Part shown: positions 1 to 5,359 of the stretch, in pieces
Position numbering within the stretch: the first letter of the stretch is position 1
Layout: every line of letters starts with the position of its first letter
Origin: Oxalobacteraceae bacterium
Lineage (GTDB): Bacteria > Pseudomonadota > Gammaproteobacteria > Burkholderiales > Burkholderiaceae_D
Direction: 5' to 3'
Length of the DNA: 5,388 nucleotides
NCBI GenBank assembly: GCA_027485535.1
Contig: JAIXQV010000259.1
Span: 1 to 5,388, forward strand
The notes under the pieces: model-generated
What the model was told of the DNA's origin: nothing
What the model saw: only the letters and a program-made list of their open reading frames with translations
Database searches by the model: none
Translations under genes and position numbers: made by a program

Positions 1-350
1 AGAATGCCAACGACTTTGTCGCGGTCGCCATCAATTGCAGGGAAGCGAGAGTGCGCTGTCTCCAGCACCATCGGAATCCATTCGTCGATCGGCTTGGCAA
101 GATCGACCACGTCCATTTGCGAACGCGGGATCATGATGTCGCGCGCGGCAAGATCGGAGACTTGAAACACGCCCTCAATCATCGACAGCGCATCGGCGTC
201 GATCACATTGCGGGTATGCGCCTCATGCAACAAGGCGAGTAACTCGGCGCGGTTCTCGGGTTCGGGAGCAATGAGCGCCGTGAGACGCTCAAGCAGTGAT
301 CGTTGTTGTTTCTGCTCGGCGGGACGACCGCCGGGGGGATAGTCTTGCAT
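1..350 (-). CDS. corC: CorC/YbeX family CBS-domain protein, N-terminal part (cut by window edge)
   Basis: Partial gene. 116 complete codons are visible and the reading frame runs off the left edge. CorC/YbeX is a cytoplasmic CBS-domain protein first linked to magnesium and cobalt efflux, and later to ribosome metabolism because it sits beside ybeY. Visible here: a charged N-terminus, then ENRAELLALLHEA (about residues 33-45), then the family hallmark DIMIPRSQM (71-79) that opens the first CBS domain, and AHSRFPAIDGD (99-109), matching the E. coli pattern AHSRFPVI. The second CBS domain and the C-terminal CorC_HlyC domain lie outside the window. An in-frame TGA at 369-371 limits the start to ATG at 350 or TTG at 359. 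ATG is preferred, although no strong Shine-Dalgarno precedes it. It is the fourth gene of the miaB-phoH-ybeY-corC operon. Confidence 0.93.
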   Translation of the reverse strand, partial: MQDYPPGGRPAEQKQQRSLLERLTALIAPEPENRAELLALLHEAHTRNVIDADALSMIEGVFQVSDLAARDIMIPRSQMDVVDLAKPIDEWIPMVLETAHSRFPAIDGDRDKVVGI

Positions 351-459
351 CGGGCGCAAAACCGTAGTTCAGGGAGAGACAGGATACCGCAAAACACGGC
401 TGTCATTGTGAAATCGACAGCGTGACACGCCAGGTAGATTGCTGAAATGGAATCAGTTT
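351..459 (-). other. Intergenic gap inside the operon between ybeY and corC
   Basis: This 109-base gap is the only sizeable spacing in an otherwise overlapping or tightly packed operon. I see no convincing hairpin terminator and no promoter with properly spaced boxes on the minus strand. An ATGACA hexamer lies only 14 bases before TATCCT, which is too close for a sigma-70 promoter. Read-through from ybeY into corC is therefore the simplest reading. Confidence 0.4.
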
Positions 460-912
460 TTAGGCTTTCCGCATTCCCAATCCGACAAGAATCTCGTCTT
501 CCAGCGCTTCCATCTCGGCGGCCTCGTCATCTGCTTCATGGTCATAGCCCTGAGCGTGTAGCACGCCGTGGACGATCAGATGCGCCGCATGCTGCACGAC
601 CGAAATCGCTTGCTCTTGCGCCTCACGCAGCAAGACGTCGACACATAAAACAATATCGGCACGCACGATATCGTTATCGATAGCTGGCTCAGCATTGTCG
701 TAAGCAAAGGTGAGCACGTTAGTCGCATAGTCTTTGCCGCGGTATTCGCGGTTCAGTGTCCGACCCTCGCTGTCATCAACAAAGCGGATCACCAACTCAG
801 CCGGCGCGAACTGCGCCGCCTTTACCCAACGTCGGATTTCAGGGCGGGGTAAGGAATCGATCAGGCGCGGGTCGGCATATTGCACGGCCAGCGTCAGCTT
901 ATTTGTGGCCAT
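460..912 (-). CDS. ybeY: YbeY endoribonuclease, 16S rRNA maturation and ribosome quality control
   Basis: 150-residue single-domain zinc metalloprotein of the UPF0054/YbeY family, close to the usual 150-160 residues. YbeY acts in the cytoplasm in 3'-end processing of 16S rRNA and in 70S ribosome quality control. The zinc-binding signature is intact: HGVLHAQGYDH at residues 115-125, with H115, H119 and H125 as ligands. The second conserved block, YRGKDYATNVLTF (57-69), carries the conserved Arg58 and the TNVL(S/T)F strand. ATG at 912 is the only sensible start: it lies 14 bases inside the end of phoH and has no clear Shine-Dalgarno, which points to translational coupling with phoH. The C-terminus ends in GLGMRKA rather than the frequent LGFxxPY ending, a small local variation. 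YbeY and the PhoH-like protein YbeZ are known to be functional partners. Confidence 0.96.
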   Translation of the reverse strand: MATNKLTLAVQYADPRLIDSLPRPEIRRWVKAAQFAPAELVIRFVDDSEGRTLNREYRGKDYATNVLTFAYDNAEPAIDNDIVRADIVLCVDVLLREAQEQAISVVQHAAHLIVHGVLHAQGYDHEADDEAAEMEALEDEILVGLGMRKA

Positions 913-1912
913 CGCGGGGATTATTCAGCTGCGCAGCGTCATAGGCATCGACGATGCGTGCCACCAGCGGATGGCGCACGACATCGGCGCTGGTGAAGCG
1001 CGTGAACGCGATACCGCGCACTGACTCCAGTACAGTCAGGGCATCGACCAGTCCGCTTTTCTGACCGCGCTGTAAATCAATTTGGGTGACGTCACCTGTT
1101 ACAACGGCTTTGCTACCGAAGCCGATCCGGGTCAGAAACATTTTCATCTGCTCCGGCGTCGTGTTTTGTGCTTCATCCAGAATAATGAAGGCATGATTCA
1201 AAGTGCGTCCACGCATATAGGCCAGTGGTGCGATCTCAATGGCTTGTTTCTCGAACATTTTTTGGGTGCGATCGAAACCCAACAGATCGTACAGGGCGTC
1301 ATACAGCGGCCGAAGATAGGGGTCGACTTTTTGTGCCAGATCCCCCGGTAAGAAGCCAAGGCGCTCGCCAGCCTCAACCGCTGGGCGCGTGAGCACGATT
1401 CTTCGTACCGCATCGCGCTCAAGTGCATCAACAGCACAGGCAACCGCAAGATAGGTTTTTCCAGTGCCAGCGGGGCCAACACCAAAGGTAATATCGTTAC
1501 CTACGATATGTTTCAAATATTGCCGTTGATGCGGCGTACGTCCGCGCAAATCGGTGCGCCGAGTCTTCAATACGGGGTTATCGACTGCATCGTCTGATTC
1601 AACCTCAGCGCCACTATCGGCGTGCTGGTCGGTCTTCGATGAATTACCGACGCCCGCTCGCGCTTCCGCCAGCGCCAGTTGCACATCATTCACCGAGATC
1701 GGTCGTTGCGCCTCGGTATAGAAACGCTCGAGCAGCGCGACAGCACGTTCCGCATTCTCGCCATCGGCGATGAATTTTTCGCCACGCCGAAATAAGGTGA
1801 CATCCAGCGCTGCAGCGATTTGCCGTAAATTTTCATCGACAGGCCCGCACAGATTAGCAAGCCGAGTGTTATCGACTGGGTCGGGTGTAAAAAACCGCGT
1901 TGTCGTGTTCAA
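899..1912 (-). CDS. ybeZ: PhoH-like P-loop ATPase (YbeZ)
   Basis: PhoH family ATPase, 337 residues from the chosen start. YbeZ is a cytoplasmic ATPase associated with YbeY and proposed to act in ribosome or RNA metabolism. Using this start: an N-terminal region with NTRLANLCGPVDENLRQI (about 15-32), Walker A GPAGTGKT (146-153), a conserved MRGRTLNH loop (233-240), Walker B IILDEAQN (243-250), GDVTQIDL (273-280) and a C-terminal DVVRHPLVARIVDAY block. All catalytic motifs are intact. The open frame extends to a TTG at 1990, but that would overlap miaB by 68 bases and add a non-homologous leader. The TTG at 1912 begins NTTTRFFTPDPVDN, which fits known PhoH N-termini, and lies 10 bases after the miaB stop. 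No ATG is available in this frame near either position. The 3' end overlaps ybeY by 14 bases. Family identity is very secure; the start is less so. Confidence 0.93.
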   Translation of the reverse strand: MNTTTRFFTPDPVDNTRLANLCGPVDENLRQIAAALDVTLFRRGEKFIADGENAERAVALLERFYTEAQRPISVNDVQLALAEARAGVGNSSKTDQHADSGAEVESDDAVDNPVLKTRRTDLRGRTPHQRQYLKHIVGNDITFGVGPAGTGKTYLAVACAVDALERDAVRRIVLTRPAVEAGERLGFLPGDLAQKVDPYLRPLYDALYDLLGFDRTQKMFEKQAIEIAPLAYMRGRTLNHAFIILDEAQNTTPEQMKMFLTRIGFGSKAVVTGDVTQIDLQRGQKSGLVDALTVLESVRGIAFTRFTSADVVRHPLVARIVDAYDAAQLNNPRDGHK

Positions 1913-1922
1913 GTCAGGTATC

Positions 1923-3263
1923 TCATTGCTGAATAAGGATGTCGCCACGCAGCGAGTAGGGGTGGCTGGCAGTGATATGAATATCAACAAACTGACCGAT
2001 TAGTCGTGCTGCATTGGGCCCGCCCACAAAATTCACTACCCGGTTGTCTTCAGCCCGACCTTGTAGTTCGGAGGCATCCCGCTTGGAGGGGCCCTCAACG
2101 AGTACACGTTGAACACTGCCCACCATCGCTTCTGAGTAGCGTCGGGTGTTGTCCGCGATACGTTTCTGGAGAATTTGCAGCCGCGAAAGTTTCACCTCGT
2201 GCGGCGTGTCATCCTGAAGATTCGCTGCTGGTGTTCCGGGGCGCGCACTGAAAATAAATGAGTAACTATTGTCGTAACCAATGTCGTCAACCAATTTCAT
2301 GAGCGCATCAAAGTCGCGCTCATCTTCACCGGGGAAGCCAACGATGAAATCCGAGGCAATTGAGATGTCCGGCCGTACCTCGCGCAAGCGGCGGATAATG
2401 GACTTGTACTCAAGTACGGTGTAACCACGCTTCATCGCCGCCAGAATTTTGTCCGAGCCATGTTGAGCCGGTAGGTAAAGATGATTCACCAGTTTGGGCA
2501 CTTTGGCGTAGGTGTCGATCAGTCGCTGGGTAAATTCTTTGGGGTGGCTGGTGACATAGCGAATTCGCTCAATGCTATCGAATTCAGCGATGTACTCAAT
2601 CAGCAGCGAGAAATCAGCTACCTCACCGTCGCTCATCACACCTCGGTAGGCGTTCACATTTTGCCCGAGCAGCGTGATCTCGCGCACGCCTTGTGAGGCA
2701 AGGTTGGCGACCTCGGTCAAGACATCGTCAAACCGACGCGAGACTTCTTCGCCACGGGTGTAGGGCACCACGCAGTAGCTACAGTATTTGCTGCAGCCCT
2801 CCATGATGGATACATAAGCACTCGCGCCCTCGACCTTGGCGGGTGGCAGGTGGTCAAATTTTTCAATCTCGGGAAAGCTGATATCGACCTGCGCCTTGCC
2901 AGTATCGTGCCGTTGCTTTAGCAGGTCAGGCAAGCGATGCAAGGTTTGCGGACCGAACACGACGTCAACATAAGGCGCACGTTGAACAATAGCCGCGCCT
3001 TCTTGTGACGCGACGCATCCGCCCACGCCAATCATGAGATTCGGATTTTTTTTCTTCAGTTCGCGAACGCGACCAAGATCTGAAAACACCTTCTCTTGCG
3101 CCTTCTCGCGCACTGAGCAAGTATTGAACAGGATGATGTCAGCATCATCCGGGGTGTCAGTGCGCACGATCGTCTCGTTGACGCCGAGCACGTCCGCCAT
3201 TTTGTCAGAGTCATACTCATTCATCTGACAGCCAAAGGTTTTAATAAATAGCTTCTTTTGCAT
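1923..3263 (-). CDS. miaB: MiaB, tRNA-2-methylthio-N6-isopentenyladenosine synthase (radical SAM)
   Basis: 446-residue methylthiotransferase. It converts i6A37 to ms2i6A37 in tRNAs reading codons that start with U, which stabilises codon-anticodon pairing. All three domains are present. The N-terminal UPF0004 domain starts KLFIKTFGCQMNEYDSD and has cluster cysteines C12, C49 (NTCSVREKA) and C83 (GGCVASQ). The radical SAM core has C157, C161 and C164 (GCSKYCSYCVVPYTRGEE). A C-terminal TRAM domain covers roughly 380-446. Other core motifs include LGQNVNAYRG, LYLPAQHGSD, SDFIVGFPGE and FSARPGTPAA. It is shorter than E. coli MiaB (474) because it ends soon after the SLRGDI strand, a common form. 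ATG at 3263 gives the canonical N-terminus, with only a weak purine stretch upstream. It is the first gene of the operon; phoH follows after 10 bases. Confidence 0.98.
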   Translation of the reverse strand: MQKKLFIKTFGCQMNEYDSDKMADVLGVNETIVRTDTPDDADIILFNTCSVREKAQEKVFSDLGRVRELKKKNPNLMIGVGGCVASQEGAAIVQRAPYVDVVFGPQTLHRLPDLLKQRHDTGKAQVDISFPEIEKFDHLPPAKVEGASAYVSIMEGCSKYCSYCVVPYTRGEEVSRRFDDVLTEVANLASQGVREITLLGQNVNAYRGVMSDGEVADFSLLIEYIAEFDSIERIRYVTSHPKEFTQRLIDTYAKVPKLVNHLYLPAQHGSDKILAAMKRGYTVLEYKSIIRRLREVRPDISIASDFIVGFPGEDERDFDALMKLVDDIGYDNSYSFIFSARPGTPAANLQDDTPHEVKLSRLQILQKRIADNTRRYSEAMVGSVQRVLVEGPSKRDASELQGRAEDNRVVNFVGGPNAARLIGQFVDIHITASHPYSLRGDILIQQ

Positions 3264-3350
3264 TACGGTTTGACGTTACTTTCTTGGATCTGGCGGGCTG
3301 GTGCGCGCAGGTGGCGGCGCAGCTGGTGGTGGGGCGCAGTATTGCCAAAA

Positions 3351-3359
3351 ATTATAGCA
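3351..3359 (-). promoter_or_regulatory. Extended -10 promoter for the miaB operon
   Basis: Read on the minus strand the sequence is TGC-TATAAT, a perfect sigma-70 -10 box with the extended -10 TG motif. The -35 region at 17-18 bases spacing (CTGCGG or CCTGCG) is poor, as often seen when an extended -10 compensates. Transcription would start near 3344, giving a miaB leader of about 80 bases. The spacer just upstream holds a 6-base-pair inverted repeat (3360-3375). Confidence 0.6.
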
Positions 3360-3375
3360 GGCGCAGGGGTGCGCC
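3360..3375. repeat. Perfect 6-base inverted repeat in the miaB promoter spacer
   Basis: GGCGCA-GGGG-TGCGCC is a perfect dyad with a 4-base centre, placed immediately upstream of the miaB -10 element, between it and the expected -35 position. It could be a repressor site or a chance GC-rich palindrome. Confidence 0.35.
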
Positions 3376-3476
3376 GCAGGTTGATAGTGACTCAGCGCTG
3401 ATCAAAGGACAAACGGGTGAACTTGCCGCGCTACGCTGATAAGCTATCTCAATTAGTTTTTAACTGTTTTTGACTG

Positions 3477-3482
3477 AAGGAG
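3477..3482 (+). promoter_or_regulatory. Shine-Dalgarno site setting the start of the heme protein gene
   Basis: AAGGAG lies 8 bases before ATG 3491. The frame could also open at TTG 3470, but that codon precedes this ribosome binding site, so ATG 3491 is the supported start. Confidence 0.8.
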
Positions 3483-3490
3483 ACACCAAG

Positions 3491-4159
3491 ATGCTGACCA
3501 TGCCGACCCGCGCGAATCCCGATGGCTGTAATGCTCCCAAGATAAACAGATCGCTGAGCGCATTACTCGGCAGCGTTGCGCTCTGCGCAGTACTTAGCGC
3601 CGGGCTTGCACAGGCTGAGGCGGTTCCGGCAGGATTGACGCCGGCCGAGGTCGAGTCGGCCCGCGGCATCGCCAGCACACTTCTGAATCAATTGGGTCAG
3701 GCGCTGAAGACCTCGATCGCCAACGATGGCCCGGTAGCAGCTGTCGGTGTCTGCAAGGACGTTGCGCCGAGCATTGCCACTAATTTGTCATCCCAGAATG
3801 GTGTTCAGGTAAAGCGGGTTGGTACGCGCGTGCGTAATCCGAATACAGGTGTGCCAAATAGCTGGCAAAAAGAAGCGCTGAGCGAGTTTGATTCGCGCCT
3901 GGCTCAGGGCGAAAAGCCTGCCGATCTCGAATACTGGCGGGTGGTTGATGGTGCGCAGGGTAAGCGCGAGCTACGTTTTGCAAAGGCGATCGTGACGCAG
4001 CAGTTGTGCGTGACCTGTCACGGCAAGGCAGAGGATATTCCCGCACCGCTGCTTGAAAAAATTCGTGCCGAGTATCCGCAAGACGAAGCGATCGGATACC
4101 GAGTTGGTCAGCTACGCGGTGCAGTAGTCTTAACCCGATCGCTGGGATCAGACCGATGA
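3491..4159 (+). CDS. Exported c-type heme protein, DUF3365 (Tll0287-like) family
   Basis: 222 residues from ATG 3491, which has a good AAGGAG site. The N-terminus is a longish polar/basic stretch (1-20), then a hydrophobic signal core LSALLGSVALCAVLSAGLA (22-40) and a signal peptidase I site AQA (40-42) before EAVP, so the protein is predicted to be periplasmic. The mature part has an LTPAEVESARGIASTLLNQLGQALK helix (49-73), AVGVCKDVAPSIA with Cys88, VKRVGTRVRNPNTGVPNSW (107-125), and a single covalent heme motif CVTCH (173-177) followed by KAEDIP and AIGYRVGQLRGAVVL. This arrangement is that of DUF3365 proteins, whose structural relative Tll0287 binds c-type heme and has a PAS-like fold; redox or gas sensing has been proposed for the family. 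The gene stands alone, divergent from miaB. No partner kinase or cyclase domain is attached, so its actual role is unknown. Confidence 0.85.
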   Translation: MLTMPTRANPDGCNAPKINRSLSALLGSVALCAVLSAGLAQAEAVPAGLTPAEVESARGIASTLLNQLGQALKTSIANDGPVAAVGVCKDVAPSIATNLSSQNGVQVKRVGTRVRNPNTGVPNSWQKEALSEFDSRLAQGEKPADLEYWRVVDGAQGKRELRFAKAIVTQQLCVTCHGKAEDIPAPLLEKIRAEYPQDEAIGYRVGQLRGAVVLTRSLGSDR

Positions 4160-4365
4160 ATTAATCACTGGAGATTCTCTGCAAATTGGTTCGATTATAA
4201 AAATTAAGATTCTTTTTAATATATTCGATTGCCAGAGTGCAACATTTAACGCGGGCAGCGAGGCAATAAAATAATATCGTTTATATCTGAAGTATTTTTA
4301 TTATTGAATAATTCTGATATATTCCGGTCGCTTTGACCACCATTGAATTTTCTAAGAGGATTCTC
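4160..4365. other. AT-rich intergenic region upstream of hns
   Basis: About 200 bases that are markedly more AT-rich than the flanking genes, especially 4183-4225 and 4266-4325, with A/T tracts and TpA steps of the kind H-NS proteins bind. Only a weak A/T-only dyad (about 4205-4222) follows the heme protein gene, so no convincing terminator is seen. The sequence is compatible with H-NS autoregulation, which is an inference. Confidence 0.45.
4315..4323 (+). promoter_or_regulatory. Probable extended -10 promoter of hns
   Basis: TGA-TATATT matches an extended -10 element (TGn plus five of six TATAAT bases). The -35 hexamer 17 bases upstream (TTTTTA) is weak. Transcription would begin near 4330, leaving a leader of about 35 bases before ATG 4366. 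Because the region is AT-rich, chance matches are frequent. Confidence 0.4.
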
Positions 4366-4716
4366 ATGCCACGACTCTCCGTTGACGCTCAGCTCGTACG
4401 TATTCAAAAGCAAAAGGCGGCGCTCGAAAAAAAAGAACAATTACTTAAAAGCAAGGCCGAGAACAAAGATTTAGTGAAAATTATTGCGCTCATTAAAAAA
4501 GCAGGTTTAACCGCAAGCGAAATTACTAAAGCGATGAAAGGCGGTCGAGGTCGCCGCAAGGGCAGTACCAGTAAATTAGCCGGTAAGAAAATTCCGCCAA
4601 AATATCGTAATCCTTCCGATAAAACACAAACTTGGACAGGTCGAGGCAAAATGCCGCTATGGGCTGCCGAGTTGAGTGAGTTAGGTAAGCTACAGAGAGC
4701 ACTGATCAAGGGGTAA
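4366..4716 (+). CDS. hns: H-NS family nucleoid-associated protein
   Basis: 116-residue DNA-binding protein of the H-NS histone family, which oligomerises on AT-rich DNA and silences genes. The N-terminal half is a predicted coiled-coil oligomerisation region (about 6-46, QLVRIQKQKAALEKKEQLL onward). A basic linker with GGRGRRKG (59-66) resembles an AT-hook and is followed by KLAGKKIPPKYRNP. The C-terminal DNA-binding domain carries the family core TWTGRGKMPLW (89-99), equivalent to TWTGQGRTP in E. coli H-NS. ATG 4366 is chosen over an in-frame TTG at 4333 because AAGAGGA (4354-4360) lies 5 bases before it and the protein then starts in the usual way. Codon use is rich in A/T-ending codons (AAA, ATT, TTA) compared with the neighbours. 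The stop overlaps an ATG of the next gene. Confidence 0.94.
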   Translation: MPRLSVDAQLVRIQKQKAALEKKEQLLKSKAENKDLVKIIALIKKAGLTASEITKAMKGGRGRRKGSTSKLAGKKIPPKYRNPSDKTQTWTGRGKMPLWAAELSELGKLQRALIKG

Positions 4717-4718
4717 TG

Positions 4719-4952
4719 ATGCGAACCATCTGGGGCATTGCTGTTGTGTGTGGTCTGGTTCTACAAGCGCATGCAGAAAGCGTGCGCAGCAATCAGAAAG
4801 ATTATGGTAGCCAGAGCACGACGGTGACCTCGAATGCACACGGCGCCCCAGCCAAGGTGGTGCCGCCACCCGCGCCGTCTTCCGTCAATCCGGTGGTCAT
4901 CGTCTCGCCACCGGTCAACCCGCCGCCCGCATCTGGCGGGCGCCGGCCATGA
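4719..4952 (+). CDS. Small secreted proline-rich protein of unknown function
   Basis: 77 residues from ATG 4719 (78 if ATG 4716 is used). Not assigned to a known family. Residues 2-19 form a typical signal peptide (RTIWGIAVVCGLVLQAHA) with a signal peptidase I site AHA before ESVRS. The mature part is only about 58 residues, polar (NQKDYGSQSTTVTSNAHG) and then proline-rich (VVPPPAPSSVNPVV, VSPPVNPPPASGGRRP), and likely unstructured in the periplasm or cell envelope. The hns stop and the two ATGs form TAATGATG. AAGGGG (4708-4713) is 5 bases from ATG 4719 but only 2 from ATG 4716, so 4719 is favoured. Overlap with hns suggests co-transcription and translational coupling. The signal peptide, coupling and ribosome site make it likely real. 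Confidence 0.7.
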   Translation: MRTIWGIAVVCGLVLQAHAESVRSNQKDYGSQSTTVTSNAHGAPAKVVPPPAPSSVNPVVIVSPPVNPPPASGGRRP

Positions 4953-4999
4953 ATCGTTTCTTTGGATGGTGCAGGCGCTTGCAGTTTATCGCCGATTAA
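4949..4999 (+). CDS. Overlapping 16-residue micro-ORF
   Basis: ATG 4949 overlaps the TGA stop of the proline-rich gene (ATGA), the classic geometry for translational re-initiation. The product would be MNRFFGWCRRLQFIAD, a basic/aromatic peptide ending at TAA 4997. There is no separate Shine-Dalgarno site and I recognise no homologue. It may be a chance ORF, or the start of a longer gene now lost. Confidence 0.25.
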   Translation: MNRFFGWCRRLQFIAD

Positions 5000-5011
5000 G
5001 TTCCGTCAGCG

Positions 5012-5077
5012 ATGGAACAGACGATATTCGATGAATATGGTGGAATTCCTGTCATCACCGAAATCGTCGAGCGCTGA
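5012..5077 (+). pseudogene. Possible N-terminal remnant of a group 1 truncated hemoglobin
   Basis: A 21-codon ORF from ATG 5012 encodes TIFDEYGGIPVITEIVER after Met-Glu-Gln. This resembles the extreme N-terminus of group 1 truncated hemoglobins, whose pattern is TIFEKYGG, then a hydrophobic helix ending before FYD. It stops at TGA 5075 exactly where the conserved FY would be expected. None of the three downstream frames continues as a globin, and all soon reach stops. The rest of the gene therefore appears lost, by deletion rather than a simple frameshift. No clear Shine-Dalgarno precedes it. The match is short and rests on memory of the family, so it is tentative. Confidence 0.35.
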
Positions 5078-5214
5078 GTAATGCGGTGATTTACTACCTT
5101 TGCCAGTGAACTGGGATCTTCGTTGGTAATATAAAACCTCGCCGCAGGTGTTTCCGCGGAAGGCGGCTTTCTCTTTTGTTTCTGCCAACATAGCGGATCA
5201 GCGATCGGGAAAAC
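5078..5214. other. Non-coding stretch after the globin-like fragment
   Basis: No convincing gene is seen. It contains a perfect 10-base palindrome, TTCCGCGGAA (5152-5161). A 5-base-pair arm pair, GCCGC (5141-5145) with GCGGC (5163-5167), is followed by a T-rich run at 5168-5182; this could be a weak plus-strand terminator for the hns unit. The loop is long (17 bases), so the case is modest. Confidence 0.3.
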
Positions 5215-5246
5215 AAAAAGCACCTGTATGGCGACAGGTGCTTTTT
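5215..5246. terminator. Bidirectional Rho-independent terminator
   Basis: A 13-base-pair perfect hairpin has arms at 5215-5227 and 5234-5246 with a 6-base loop ATGGCG. The core is GCACCTGT/ACAGGTGC flanked by five A and five T. Read on the plus strand it ends in TTTTT; read on the minus strand it ends in TTTTTGTTTT. It can therefore stop the tRNA transcript from the right and the plus-strand hns unit from the left. Confidence 0.9.
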
Positions 5247-5270
5247 ATTGGGTAAGACTGAAGATTCGGT

Positions 5271-5347
5271 TGGTGGTGATAGGTGGACTTGAACCACCGA
5301 CCCCAGCATTATGAGTGCTGTGCTCTAACCAACTGAGCTATATCACC
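5271..5347 (-). tRNA. tRNA-Met (CAU), probably elongator
   Basis: 77-base tRNA with an encoded CCA (5271-5273). The cloverleaf is complete: acceptor GGTGATA pairs perfectly with TATCACC; the D arm has GCTC/GAGC with AGTTGGTTA; the anticodon stem CAGCA/TGCTG encloses CTCATAA with anticodon CAT (plus-strand bases 5311-5313); the variable loop is GGGTC; and the T arm is GGTGG-TTCAAGT-CCACC. It is not an initiator: G1 pairs with C72, and the anticodon stem lacks the three G-C pairs. The CAU anticodon leaves two options, elongator Met or the lysidine-modified Ile(AUA) tRNA. The CTCATAATG and GGGGTC parts match E. coli elongator Met, and A5-U68 is also Met-like, but the TTCAAGTCC T loop also occurs in the Ile type. 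Met is preferred, not proven. Confidence 0.93.
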
Positions 5348-5359
5348 ACGAAGCCCGAC

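Larger units (their letters stand above)
3264..3490. other. Divergent intergenic region between miaB and the heme protein gene
   Basis: This 227-base region must hold the control signals of two divergently transcribed genes. On the minus strand it has a clear TATAAT box (listed separately). The future miaB leader (3264-3344) is GC-rich, with imperfect repeats of CTGCGCC followed by CACC-type runs. On the plus strand the nearest promoter-like match is TTGCCG at 3423-3428 with TATCTC at 3445-3450, which is weak. A perfect 10-base palindrome, TCAGCGCTGA, lies at 3392-3401 and a shorter dyad, GATA-AGC-TATC, at 3438-3448. Either could be an operator, but nothing in the sequence proves it. Confidence 0.5.

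Noticed and set aside
203..406. Minus-strand open frame spanning the corC start region
   Set aside because: It overlaps corC in another frame and yields a low-complexity, proline- and cysteine-rich product with no family features.
447..683. Plus-strand open frame opposite ybeY
   Set aside because: It lies fully antisense to the well-supported YbeY gene, has no ribosome site and gives an arginine/histidine-rich composition typical of a shadow frame.
1198..1485. Minus-strand open frame inside phoH
   Set aside because: It is an out-of-frame shadow of the conserved ATPase core of PhoH.
3264..3344. Repeat array or CRISPR in the GC-rich miaB leader
   Set aside because: The CTGCGCC-type repeats are short, imperfect and unevenly spaced, so there is no array structure.
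3392..3401. TCAGCGCTGA palindrome as a named operator
   Set aside because: The perfect 10-base palindrome is real, but I do not recognise a regulator for it, and such palindromes occur by chance; it is only mentioned under the intergenic region.
4834..5034. Plus-strand open frame of 66 codons overlapping the proline-rich gene
   Set aside because: It is rich in Arg, His and Ser from reading GC-rich proline codons in another frame, and lacks a ribosome site. The other frame has a clear signal peptide.
4996..5309. Minus-strand open frames between the tRNA and the hns unit
   Set aside because: They run through the terminator hairpin and partly through the tRNA, show no signal or domain, and are unlikely to be translated.
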